Shown here one piece after another: positions 1-9,000 of a DNA stretch of 55,290 nucleotides. Position numbers and translations under genes: made by a program. The stretch spans positions 1-55,290 of the forward strand of contig JBGZEX010000057.1 in assembly GCA_041846495.1 (NCBI GenBank), read 5' to 3'. The notes under the pieces were generated by a model, which ran no database searches, was not told the DNA's origin, and saw only the letters and a list, made by a program, of their open reading frames with translations. This stretch comes from JBGZEX01 sp041846495 (GTDB lineage: Bacteria; Bacteroidota; Bacteroidia; Bacteroidales; Marinifilaceae). Every line of letters begins with the position of its first letter. The first letter of the stretch is position 1.

Positions 1-394
1 AAACCGGTATAATGAGAATTATCATCTTTGGGGAAGGGATGGTAACTGGATTAATGACCACAGGATTAAATCATTTGAACTATTTTATCACGATCAAGAG
101 ATTTTATCAACTGACCATACACCCGCTGTCCGAAGAAATGTATACTTTTACCCATGGTTATACTTTTTTGTTTTGCAACTCAAGGATAACCAAAAGGGCT
201 GGTACATCGTGAGAAGTGTCAGCCCTAAATTTTATACGACAGAAGAAGTTTTACCGGACAGCAATATAATTTATTACCGTTAAACCTTACATCTAAATAA
301 TTACTTATTCCTTGTTGCAAATGATTTAATCCTGTGGTCATTAATCCAGTTACCATCCCTTCCCCAAAGATGATAATTCTCATTATACCGGTTT
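1..394. repeat. Perfect inverted repeat, 77-bp arms, 240-bp spacer
   Basis: Positions 1-77 are the exact reverse complement of positions 318-394. The match stops on the inner side (78 does not pair with 317); the outer limit cannot be seen because the left arm begins at the first base of the window. The right arm begins at the stop codon of the small lipoprotein gene that follows the RHS gene. The spacer holds the rest of a plus-strand reading frame that starts inside the left arm. It could be an invertible segment, an inverted duplication, or an assembly-graph effect: the arm length equals a k-mer size used by multi-k assemblers, and one arm starts exactly at the sequence edge. Confidence 0.9.
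2..283 (+). CDS. C-terminal part of an unknown protein (5' end outside window)
   Basis: A frame open from base 2 to the TAA at 281-283 encodes 93 residues with protein-like composition, rich in aromatic residues (for example HLWGRDGNWIND early and GWYIVRSVSPKFYTTEE near the end). There is no good start codon, so it reads as the end of a gene that begins left of the window. The first 25 or so codons lie in the inverted-repeat arm and are therefore also present, in the same phase, on the minus strand of the right arm, where the frame instead ends after ATRNK. The family is not recognised. Its position beside an RHS locus would suit an orphan immunity or effector-tip fragment, but this is inference. 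Confidence 0.45.
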   Translation, partial: NRYNENYHLWGRDGNWINDHRIKSFELFYHDQEILSTDHTPAVRRNVYFYPWLYFFVLQLKDNQKGWYIVRSVSPKFYTTEEVLPDSNIIYYR

Positions 395-956
395 ATTTGA
401 TGAACCGGTTCGTACTGTCCGGTTTCGGGCTGTACTGCTTAAAACGATAAGTAAAATTGTCCGGAAAGATATAAGTATCCCAACTATTTACATATTTCTC
501 AATTATAAATGTCGAGTCATTAAGTATTTTACCGTAAAAATGATAAGGAATGATTGCCGGGGAATTTCGATTCCAGACTTCGAATTCGATACTCTGTCCA
601 TTGAACTGAAAAACTCCGATATCTATGGGAGTAGATTTTAAGCGCGCAATAAAACTCTCGCATAGAATATTCTTCTCGATATATTCCAATAGATTTTTAT
701 CCTCTGCAGATAAGCCGCGGCGGGATAGATTTATACCCGTATGGATACAAAAACCGTTTTGATAAAATACGGCGATTTCCATATATACATCGGGTTGAGG
801 TTCCCCAAGTACTTCTATATCGGAATAATAATATCCGTCGATACGTAATTCTTTTCCCGTATACGGAATTCTCTCCATATTCAGTGAAGTAACCGTTTTA
901 AAACAGCTCTCAAGAGAGCAGCTAACAAGTATAAGCAAACATATTTTTTTTACCAT
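393..956 (-). CDS. Small lipoprotein overlapping the RHS gene; candidate immunity protein
   Basis: A 187-residue protein starting at the ATG at 956 (MVKKICLLILVSC), with a short hydrophobic signal and an LVSC lipobox, so it should be a periplasmic or outer-membrane-anchored lipoprotein. A longer upstream frame exists but would place extra residues before the signal peptide. The ATG overlaps the TAA of the RHS gene by 7 bp (ATGGTAA), which implies translational coupling. The mature part is beta-rich in appearance and I recognise no family. RHS/polymorphic toxin genes are usually followed directly by their immunity gene, and a lipoprotein anchor would suit protection at the envelope, so immunity is the leading hypothesis. 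The stop codon lies at the start of the right inverted-repeat arm. Confidence 0.75.
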   Translation of the reverse strand: MVKKICLLILVSCSLESCFKTVTSLNMERIPYTGKELRIDGYYYSDIEVLGEPQPDVYMEIAVFYQNGFCIHTGINLSRRGLSAEDKNLLEYIEKNILCESFIARLKSTPIDIGVFQFNGQSIEFEVWNRNSPAIIPYHFYGKILNDSTFIIEKYVNSWDTYIFPDNFTYRFKQYSPKPDSTNRFIK

Positions 957-3900
957 AGCGTATAAGGATTTAGTGAATAATACCCCCAATATAATTTATC
1001 CGGTATATTGAGAACTTTGAATCGAGGATAATTGAACAAATCGTGGAATCCGTTCTGGATGGGTCCCCTGATATTTTTTTCGCTGTTGTAACCGATTCGC
1101 ACATTGCCGTAACCGGCATAAATAACTCCCATTCTGTAAATATTACCCAATTCAATAAAATTATTGTCTTTTTCATTTTTTGATTTTCCGGTAAATATAT
1201 AAAATCCGGCATTTAAACCCTTGAGACGCCCTCCGGTGATATCGAACCTCATTGCAGCAGTCCTGAACTTATCTTTTTCGGGCCCTCCGGGACTTAATAA
1301 TCCGGGAACCGGAGCCCAAGTATCATTTTCATAGGTAAGCTTCCATTTGCCCCCACCCGCATAGATTTGCCCGGTTTGTTGGGAGGTCTCTTCACTGAAA
1401 AAATACGAACTTCCTATCCCTGCCTGAAAATGTTTATTTTTATATCCGAGACCGTATCCGATCCTGCCTTCGAAACCACCTCTTCCGGAGCCTGCGGCGG
1501 TGGCGTAACATGTCCCGCCCAAATTAAGACCGGCTGTAAATCCCTTACCTAAGTCATAACCCACACCGGCGTTAAAACCAATACCCATACCATCTGTACC
1601 TACGCTAATTTGCGGTGCAATACTCAGTCCGAAACCACTGTCACCCAAAGGTATATTTATTGGAGATATCATAGACAAAGCTCCGTTAATAGCACCGATT
1701 ACACCGCCAACAAAAGCGCCTTCCCCAAAGGAACCGCCATTCTGTTTTGAACTGATACCTCCGCTTATCCAACCGATATCGGTTTGAATTGCCATCGGTA
1801 ATAATGCAGGACAAAAGATGGCCGACAAAATGGTAAAAATGATTTCTCCGGAAGGATCCGTATAAATCAACGGATTATTGAGGCAGTAGGCATAGCGGTT
1901 GAAGTTTTGAGAAAAGTCAGGCATTTGTACATAGGGAACGGGACTTAGGAAACGGCCGAGGAGAGGATCGTACAGCCGGGCGTTCATATTGATAAGTCCG
2001 AACAAATCCAAATGTTCGTGACCGGTATACCCCCGGCCCAGAAGTAGCCTCGGCTCGCTTCCTGCGGCATAGGCTTTATGGCTGGATGGGTGTACTCTTC
2101 GTCCCCAGGGGTCGTAGGCATAGTGGGCTATTGCCTTTCCCCATTTGTTTGCTATGCACATGATACTCCCCTGATAATCCCGTATAATGTAATTGAGTTT
2201 CCATTTCCCCTTGCCTTCGCGTGTAGCCACTATTGGAGCCGAATAATAATCTCCTCCCAAGTAAAGGCGTTCGCTCACGCCTCCCGGGAGGATATCCCGT
2301 TCGTAGCAACCACCGATATAATAGCGAGTAAGATAAGGTTTCCCTGCTTTTGTAATGTGAGTTTTTACCCTTTCCCCCGCTCCTTCGTATGTGAAGGCCG
2401 CCGTATAGGCATTTTCGACTATCGTAACCGGACGCATAAGCGAATTGTAGGTCACTTGTCGATTTCTTACAGGTACGGAATCGGATGATGGGACAATGTC
2501 CGTTATTGCATATGGATTCGAAGGATGGTTGTAGATAAATCTTCCGGCATCACTTTTCTGCAGGACATTGCCTTTGAAATCGTAACTTACACGGTGTGGA
2601 CCGTATCCAGTCAACCGGTTCATTGCATCGTAGGTGAATGTCTCACGGTGATAGTGTACTCTGTCCGCACGTTCCATCAGATTATGCCGACGGAGGTCGA
2701 AACGGTAGGTCTGCTCATATAGCGTGAGCTGTGTATACATTGCTTTCCGTTCGGTGGGAGTGCCGAAGGCATCGTAAGTGTATTCCCGTTTTACAGGGCC
2801 GGTTTGAATCACTACGGGGAGGCCGGTGGGATGCTCCGCTCTCAATTCCCATAAAATATCCGTACCGTCCCATCGCGTGCCGGTATGATAGCCATTCTTG
2901 TATATGTAAGTTTCTTCTCCGATTCTTCCTTCGGATGTTGTATATTCGACAGCCTGTAAATTGTTCCTGTCATAGGTGTAGGAAGTCCGGAGCCAATTGC
3001 CGTCTACAATGGTTTCGCGCAGGTCTGTCAAGCGTCCCAGAGCATCGAATCCGAACTCTCGAAAACAGCCGTTTCCGGAATTCTCTTTTATCAAATCTCC
3101 GAACTGATTGTAATCATAAACCGTAACGATTTGTTCGGCATTTGTCTTGCTGATCAAACGTCCGTAGCCATCGTATTTCATGGTTACACTTTTACCGTTG
3201 CCATTCGTCTCGCGTGAAATATTTCCTGCCGCGTCGTACTCCGTTTGGAAACGGCCTGCACTCGGATCGGTGATGGATGTACGTCGCCCGAAAATATCGT
3301 ATGTAAGTATTGTGATACTACCGCCCGGAGCATTGATACGTTCCGGAAGACCATCGGGGCGCACCACATAAGTTGTCGTTCCTGCAGCATCATGGGAGGA
3401 AATCAAATTTCCCACAGCATCATAGGTACGCTTTATTGAAATTCCATTCTTCATTTCCTCAATGGAGTTTCCGGAGTAAGCGTAACTTACCGTATTCCCG
3501 GATGCGAATGCGATTCGCAATAGGCGGTCGAATTCATCGTATGAATAGGTGTTTTTTAAAATCTTCTGTCCGCTGTAATACGGAAGACTTTCCGATTCGA
3601 GACGTCCTTGCGGATCATATGTTTTGGATACAAGGCGTTTTCTCCCGTCGAAAGTTTTTGTCTCACATACCATTTCTCTGCCATTCTCCGTGTAATATGT
3701 GGTAACATCGGGCCTGTTGGTTTCGGTTTCTTTTATCGAATATGAACAACCATGGCTGTTGTTCCAGGCATATTCCGTTTCTGCCGATGAAAAATCGGGA
3801 TATCTGACTTGTTTTAGACGACCCCAGCCGTCATAACTGTAATGTGTGGAATTTCCCCGTTTATCGCTGTTTATGCTGAGAAGCCCCAAGGCATTATCAT

Positions 3901-6900
3901 CATAGTCGAAATGGAGTACGTTACCGAAAGGATCCGTTTCCAAAACTTTTCGCTCATAAGAGTCGTAAGAATACTTTGTTGACAGAATATGAGGAGAGGC
4001 AAACTTTCTAACTCGAAGTTCCGTGATGTTGCCGTTACCATCATAGGTGTAATATGTCTTTTTCTGTTCGGAGCTTTCCGAATAATCGGTACACTCCGAC
4101 ATACGTTCCGTTTTATCATAGGTATAGTTCGTCATTTTCCTGATACTTCCGCTTCCCCGATGAAAAATTGTGGTCGTCTTCAAAGGCAACCCGAGAAGGT
4201 AAAGTTTTTCTTTGTTCACGTGGCGATAAGAAAAAGTTTTATCTTGCCTGATTTCGGAACCGAAATTCATATGTTCCCTCAAAGGAAAACCATAATTGTC
4301 ATAGGTACGGGATGTTGTCACTGTCGTCTTGTGCAATTTATCGACTTCCTTTTTATACTCCTGACAAATCAGACGTCGTTTATATTGGTCCACCACTATT
4401 TTGTAACGGAAATCCTTTTCGAGTTGTCCATTTTCGAAATGCTCGGGGACACCGAAGCGGCAGGGATTGAAATGCAGGTTTTGATAACGCCCGGACAGCA
4501 AATCGAGCGTTTTTATTTTGCGGAAGCCGGTAAAACCGAGCCCCTGGCAATGAATCACGGCCGTGTTGTATTGATATTTCAAATCGCTTATTTTCCCCGA
4601 TGCTTGGTACGTTCTGAGACCGGAAACCATAAAAATATTCGCATTAAGGTTTATATGCGGATAGTCGTCTTTCGTCATCTGCTGTGATACGTATGTATTG
4701 TCGTTGTGAAGGAAGCCGCTATTTGTATAAAGATCGCCCCCGTTGTACATCATTCCGTAGTCTATATCCGTTCTGACACCCATAGAACTGCATATGCCAC
4801 TAAGAAGTCTGTTCCGTTTACCGTTGGTGTTATAAACCAACATTTCAAATTTATTCGAGTAAAAGAAAAGAATATTCGAATAATAATGCCCGGTATTGAT
4901 ATTTGTCGGAATCACATTACCTTTATCCGTGAAACGTTTATCGCAATCAAGTTTACGGAATGCTGTTCTCTCGTTGATATAAAATTTCAAATCCGTTGTG
5001 CGGGGATCATACAAACCGCTATAGCTGTAATGTATGAAATCGGAAAAACCGTCGGAGTCGATATCGCAGACTGCAATACCGCTGTTTTCGTCTATATCCC
5101 ATGAATCCATGCGAAATGAAGTATATTTATAATTGCCGTCTCCGCAACATAGATAGATCCCTTTCTCGTTGCCTTTTGTGAGAAAGATATCCACCAGACC
5201 GTCTGCATTGAAATCTCCCAGCGTATAGTAATTCCGGACGATATCGTCCCGTTTGATGGCATCGGATGCCCCGTATGGACGAATTGAATATGTTCCGTTT
5301 GAAGATTTATGGAATTCGAATGTGTATGTCTTATCATATTTTATTAATACGATTTCGGATTTTCCATCGCTATTGACGTCTGTTAGAAACAGTTTATCGC
5401 TGTATTGTTCCGCATCCTTCGCTTCCGTCTTATTGCCTATATTGAGTTTTGAAAATGAAAATCCGGGCTCTATCCTCCAATAGGAGTTCTCAAGCGGTTT
5501 AAATACATAAACGTGAGTCCTGTAATAAGGACCTTCAAGAGGATAGTCCTGTGCCACTCCTATAATTTCATCTTTTCCGTCACCGTCGATGTCGGCGGAG
5601 AAGAAATCTTTGGGCCAACAACTTTCCCGGCCGTTATGTTCAATAGCATCACCCAGATCGAAAACCTTGCTGCTGATGAGTTTGAGTTGCCATTCTTTTT
5701 TGTCAAGGGAATAGTTGCTTAAAACGAGTTTTTCCCGACCGGATTCGACATAGGCATTAATCTTTACGATTTCATCACCGAAACATCCGTCAAGATTTGA
5801 AAAAAGAATATCTATAAAGCCTCCTCCGGCAATCAAAGGGTTGATACGCGGAGGAAATATGTTACGTAGCCCCGTGCAGATAAATATTTTTTGATCATCT
5901 TCATAAGTATTTATATAGTATCTTTTGGAATGACTGAACCAACCGCCTGATTTTTCGTAATAATAATAGGGCAGGCCGGAAGAATAGTGAAGTAATACAT
6001 CATCCATACCGGAACGACCGAAATTCATCTTGCCTTTTTTCGTTACAAGAAAATGCGGATCGGGATTATGATAACCGTAATGAGAGATAGCTCTTTGCTC
6101 GAAAAATCCTTCTTTCGGACCCTTATAGCCGTATTCGAACCGTAGAGGGTTCAGTCTTTGGCCCTCTGCATTGCTGCATTCCACCTTGTCGAGAAATAAG
6201 AAACCGTCTTTAAAACGGTAAAATAACTCATATTCCCTGATTACATGTCCTTTGAATTTTGTACGAATCTTCTTCAAACACCTCAGCATGCGATATTCAA
6301 GGCCGACTCTGTAACTTCCGATTTGGTAAGGACATCTCGTATATTCGAACTCGATAGAGGCCGCATCCCGGAAATAGCGGATACTTCTTATGAAAGCCCT
6401 GTCATTGCTCTCCTGATAATAATTGTAATCTACCCACTCCCCATTCCGATTCGTCAGCCTGGTTATAAAGCACTCTTTATATGAAGAGCCGTAGCGCTTG
6501 TCGTATTCTGCAACTGTTCCATCAGGATGACGGGCATAATACGTATAGCCATACATATTTAAAAGAGTATTCCCGCTTACCGTTTCCAAACCCTTGTCTG
6601 TGGAAACGACCCTGTTGCCATCGAGAATAAGAGCATCCTCGGCGGCAATTTCTTTAGTGGGTTTGACAGGAGATACTTGTCCATCGTAATACAGTGTTTT
6701 ATTTACCGTCCCGATAGAGGAGATTCCTCCAATACTCCAGCCGTATCCGGCCATTCCATGCTCTCTTTGACTGTTGTATTCCAAAGTGATTTGTGGGGAT
6801 ATGCCTTTGGGACCGGGGAAACTTTCTATCGGAATGGATATGGATAAAGCACCGGAGGGACTTACGCTACTATTCATCGGAATTTCACCTACATCTCTCA

Positions 6901-7231
6901 ACTTGTCCGGAATGAATACGGAAGCCGGTCGTAAATTCTGCTTTACCCTAATCTGTATGTCGGATATTGCACGAGAAATGGAATCATTGTAACGACGTAC
7001 TTCCATAAATTCTTTCGATGACGATTCTATTACTTTAAATTTATGGCGGAGAGGCATCTCGTTATCAGGCCAGTTATGATTTTCTATGACAAACTTCCGG
7101 TTTGTCAAACTGTCTCTTTGTTGGCAGAAAATAATGAGGGGACCTGGAAAGAAAAAAACTATGATAAAAATACATATATATCGCCGTATTGCAATTGTCG
7201 AGAGATATCGAAATATGTCGTTTTTTTTCAT
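950..7231 (-). CDS. Secreted SpvB/VCBS/RHS-repeat protein with C-terminal toxin-like domain
   Basis: A 2093-residue protein. Residues 1 to about 40 form an N-terminal hydrophobic signal sequence. An SpvB-like segment follows around 110-220 (SPSGALSISIPIESFPGPKG). Four calcium-binding-type VCBS/FG-GAP loops lie at about 547-724 (DIDGDGKDE, DVNSDGKSE, DFNADGLVD, DIDSDGFSD). YD/RHS repeats run from about 1050 to 1690 and the RHS core to about 1795 (YDPLLGRFLSPVP, NPLIYTDPSGE). The last 300 residues are glycine-rich with alternating hydrophobic residues and end in NPYTLW; from memory this resembles the domain annotated as polymorphic toxin type 23 in Bacteroidetes RHS proteins. The RHS shell should enclose the C-terminal domain. 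The coupled lipoprotein gene downstream supports a toxin-immunity pair. Being Sec-secreted, it differs from type VI-delivered RHS proteins. Confidence 0.9.
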   Translation of the reverse strand: MKKNDIFRYLSTIAIRRYICIFIIVFFFPGPLIIFCQQRDSLTNRKFVIENHNWPDNEMPLRHKFKVIESSSKEFMEVRRYNDSISRAISDIQIRVKQNLRPASVFIPDKLRDVGEIPMNSSVSPSGALSISIPIESFPGPKGISPQITLEYNSQREHGMAGYGWSIGGISSIGTVNKTLYYDGQVSPVKPTKEIAAEDALILDGNRVVSTDKGLETVSGNTLLNMYGYTYYARHPDGTVAEYDKRYGSSYKECFITRLTNRNGEWVDYNYYQESNDRAFIRSIRYFRDAASIEFEYTRCPYQIGSYRVGLEYRMLRCLKKIRTKFKGHVIREYELFYRFKDGFLFLDKVECSNAEGQRLNPLRFEYGYKGPKEGFFEQRAISHYGYHNPDPHFLVTKKGKMNFGRSGMDDVLLHYSSGLPYYYYEKSGGWFSHSKRYYINTYEDDQKIFICTGLRNIFPPRINPLIAGGGFIDILFSNLDGCFGDEIVKINAYVESGREKLVLSNYSLDKKEWQLKLISSKVFDLGDAIEHNGRESCWPKDFFSADIDGDGKDEIIGVAQDYPLEGPYYRTHVYVFKPLENSYWRIEPGFSFSKLNIGNKTEAKDAEQYSDKLFLTDVNSDGKSEIVLIKYDKTYTFEFHKSSNGTYSIRPYGASDAIKRDDIVRNYYTLGDFNADGLVDIFLTKGNEKGIYLCCGDGNYKYTSFRMDSWDIDENSGIAVCDIDSDGFSDFIHYSYSGLYDPRTTDLKFYINERTAFRKLDCDKRFTDKGNVIPTNINTGHYYSNILFFYSNKFEMLVYNTNGKRNRLLSGICSSMGVRTDIDYGMMYNGGDLYTNSGFLHNDNTYVSQQMTKDDYPHINLNANIFMVSGLRTYQASGKISDLKYQYNTAVIHCQGLGFTGFRKIKTLDLLSGRYQNLHFNPCRFGVPEHFENGQLEKDFRYKIVVDQYKRRLICQEYKKEVDKLHKTTVTTSRTYDNYGFPLREHMNFGSEIRQDKTFSYRHVNKEKLYLLGLPLKTTTIFHRGSGSIRKMTNYTYDKTERMSECTDYSESSEQKKTYYTYDGNGNITELRVRKFASPHILSTKYSYDSYERKVLETDPFGNVLHFDYDDNALGLLSINSDKRGNSTHYSYDGWGRLKQVRYPDFSSAETEYAWNNSHGCSYSIKETETNRPDVTTYYTENGREMVCETKTFDGRKRLVSKTYDPQGRLESESLPYYSGQKILKNTYSYDEFDRLLRIAFASGNTVSYAYSGNSIEEMKNGISIKRTYDAVGNLISSHDAAGTTTYVVRPDGLPERINAPGGSITILTYDIFGRRTSITDPSAGRFQTEYDAAGNISRETNGNGKSVTMKYDGYGRLISKTNAEQIVTVYDYNQFGDLIKENSGNGCFREFGFDALGRLTDLRETIVDGNWLRTSYTYDRNNLQAVEYTTSEGRIGEETYIYKNGYHTGTRWDGTDILWELRAEHPTGLPVVIQTGPVKREYTYDAFGTPTERKAMYTQLTLYEQTYRFDLRRHNLMERADRVHYHRETFTYDAMNRLTGYGPHRVSYDFKGNVLQKSDAGRFIYNHPSNPYAITDIVPSSDSVPVRNRQVTYNSLMRPVTIVENAYTAAFTYEGAGERVKTHITKAGKPYLTRYYIGGCYERDILPGGVSERLYLGGDYYSAPIVATREGKGKWKLNYIIRDYQGSIMCIANKWGKAIAHYAYDPWGRRVHPSSHKAYAAGSEPRLLLGRGYTGHEHLDLFGLINMNARLYDPLLGRFLSPVPYVQMPDFSQNFNRYAYCLNNPLIYTDPSGEIIFTILSAIFCPALLPMAIQTDIGWISGGISSKQNGGSFGEGAFVGGVIGAINGALSMISPINIPLGDSGFGLSIAPQISVGTDGMGIGFNAGVGYDLGKGFTAGLNLGGTCYATAAGSGRGGFEGRIGYGLGYKNKHFQAGIGSSYFFSEETSQQTGQIYAGGGKWKLTYENDTWAPVPGLLSPGGPEKDKFRTAAMRFDITGGRLKGLNAGFYIFTGKSKNEKDNNFIELGNIYRMGVIYAGYGNVRIGYNSEKNIRGPIQNGFHDLFNYPRFKVLNIPDKLYWGYYSLNPYTLW

Positions 7232-7619
7232 TATATTAAGTTTAAATTATCTTTCCGGATATTTGCCATTTGGCCATTGCCTTTTCATAAGATATTAGAT
7301 ACTTTGATATATATTGAATTGTCGGTTGAGTGAATGTAAAAATAAAACCAAAAATGATAAGATTTGCAGTAATATTATTTATAAATATGTAAATTTTATC
7401 AAATACAATGATAGATATAAATCCATTTATTTCCAAATTATTTTCCTGTTTATTTATATTTTTTTGATTTTCGATGGAATGGGTAGGGGCGACAGATAAG
7501 TGCGCTTTATGGAAAATGTCCGAAAAGCATCCTTCCGGAAGTCCCGAAGTTTAATTTTCCCCTCGAATCCGGGGGGAAACGAATCGGGAAACAGGGCCGA
7601 AGTTTGTATGAACGCAGGC
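7232..7619. other. AT-rich intergenic region upstream of the RHS gene
   Basis: About 390 bp between the RHS start and the phosphatase stop, both on the minus strand. The part nearest the RHS gene (7232-7480) is strikingly AT-rich compared with its surroundings and presumably holds the RHS promoter, but I could not find a convincing TTTG/TAnnTTTG pair. The part near the phosphatase contains a hairpin, listed separately. Short frames here have no protein character. The abrupt base-composition change fits an acquired RHS module. Confidence 0.5.
7556..7579 (-). terminator. Possible terminator of the susCD-phosphatase operon
   Basis: A 7-bp inverted repeat (TTTCCCC at 7556-7562 and GGGGAAA at 7573-7579) lies about 40 nt past the phosphatase stop on the minus strand, followed by an AT-rich stretch. 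The stem is short and there is no long T-run. Confidence 0.35.
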
Positions 7620-8999
7620 TTATTCCAGAAGTCCGGAGAGGATGGAGAAAATGTCGGTGTTGTCCAGTCGTCCCGAGAATCTTTCGGCTCCGCACCCGAG
7701 AGCATATACGGGTACGACGGCGGCGGTATGTTCTTTTGTCGTCCATCCTATGCGGGCATGGCGGTTGAGGATTTCTACGGCTTTTTGTGCTAAAGGCTCG
7801 ATTTTGGCATATCGGGTTTTCTTCATAAGCCTATCGGTTACAAAAGTTTTTTCGAAACATTGACGGATTTCCTCTTCCTCTTTTGCGGATATTTTGATGG
7901 GATACCCCAAACCGACTTCTTCTTTCAGGAAATTTTCGAGCCGTTTGAAGTCCGCTTTGTTTTCTCTCAGGCGGCTTATCTTCCGGGAAAGCCGCATGAG
8001 AGAAGATTTTTGATGTTTTAATATGTCCGGATTGAATTCGTAATCCTTATTTCCGAGAGTCATGCCTCCGGTTTCGTGGTCGGCCGTTACGACTATAACG
8101 GTTTCTTCCGGATGCTTGAGATAGAATTCGCAGGCGAGGGAAACCGCATCGTTGAAATCCGCCACCTCGCTTATGGCTCCTCGTGCATCGTTGGCATGGC
8201 ACATCCAATCGATCATTCCTCCTTCCGCCATAATAAAAAATCCTTTTTTGTTGTTCCGATAGAGGAAGTCTATGCCGGTTCGCAGGATATCGGACAACTT
8301 CATATCTCCTTCCCTGCGATCGATGGCGGGCGGAAGTGCCGTCGGATTCTCCGCCTTGGAGGATTGAAGCATCAGAATTTTAGCGGCATTCCGGATGTGA
8401 TAGGAGGCGGAATCCGTCCCCCTTAATACGGAATAGCCCGCTTTTTTAAAATCGGATACAAGACTGTCTTCGGATACGACGGACGATCGATGTATTTTTA
8501 TACCGCCTCCTCCGTAGAAATCGAAACCGGCCGAGATGGCGTCCCGGCATATGGGTTCATATTCCCTCCTGCTCCGGCGATGGGCGTAGAATGCTGCGGG
8601 AGTTGCATGGTTTATGCTTACGTTGGTTATAATGCCTACTTTCATACCCCGACTTTTGGCAATTTCCGCAATGGTGGGTAGAGGTCGCATATCCCGGTAA
8701 TCGAGTCCGAGCATGTCGTTTCCCGTTTTCCGGCCGGTGGCCATTGCGGTTCCCGCAGCGGCGGAGCATGTGACGGTATTGGAAGCCGAGTAGGTTGTTG
8801 CGAAACTTTGTACGGGGAAATGCGTAAATTTCAAATATGTACTGTCCTTATCCGATTTCGATAAATAAATTTCTGTCCCGTATACTTGACCGAAGCCCAT
8901 GCCGTCTCCGATTAGAAGAAAGATGTATTTCGCCTTGCTTTTCGGGCTGCATCCTGCGAGGACAAGGAATAAAATACAGAGTAATAAATTATTTTTCAT
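7620..8999 (-). CDS. PhoA-type alkaline phosphatase lipoprotein
   Basis: A 459-residue phosphomonoesterase of the alkaline phosphatase family, anchored as a lipoprotein (lipobox LAGC). It releases phosphate from organic phosphates outside the cytoplasm. All expected metal and catalytic elements are present: LIGDGMG (metal Asp), CSAAAGTAMATG (nucleophile Ser), NHATPA (Mg-site Thr), AEGGMIDWMCHAND (Glu, Asp, His ligands), VTADHETGG (Asp-His pair) and EHTAAVVPVYA (last His). The positions matching E. coli Asp153 and Lys328 are His and Trp, as in many non-enterobacterial enzymes, and the residue before the nucleophile is Cys where E. coli has Asp101. It is the last gene of the susC operon, with its ATG one base past the preceding stop, suggesting phosphate removal from the imported ligand. 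Confidence 0.93.
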   Translation of the reverse strand: MKNNLLLCILFLVLAGCSPKSKAKYIFLLIGDGMGFGQVYGTEIYLSKSDKDSTYLKFTHFPVQSFATTYSASNTVTCSAAAGTAMATGRKTGNDMLGLDYRDMRPLPTIAEIAKSRGMKVGIITNVSINHATPAAFYAHRRSRREYEPICRDAISAGFDFYGGGGIKIHRSSVVSEDSLVSDFKKAGYSVLRGTDSASYHIRNAAKILMLQSSKAENPTALPPAIDRREGDMKLSDILRTGIDFLYRNNKKGFFIMAEGGMIDWMCHANDARGAISEVADFNDAVSLACEFYLKHPEETVIVVTADHETGGMTLGNKDYEFNPDILKHQKSSLMRLSRKISRLRENKADFKRLENFLKEEVGLGYPIKISAKEEEEIRQCFEKTFVTDRLMKKTRYAKIEPLAQKAVEILNRHARIGWTTKEHTAAVVPVYALGCGAERFSGRLDNTDIFSILSGLLE

Positions 9000-9000
9000 A

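Noticed and set aside
12..212. A 66-codon plus-strand frame with an ATG inside the left repeat arm
   Set aside because: A different frame across the same DNA (2-283) has much better protein character and ends later.
3989..4687. A long plus-strand frame of 232 codons inside the RHS gene
   Set aside because: It is antisense to the clearly coding RHS repeats; its composition is that of a reverse-strand shadow.
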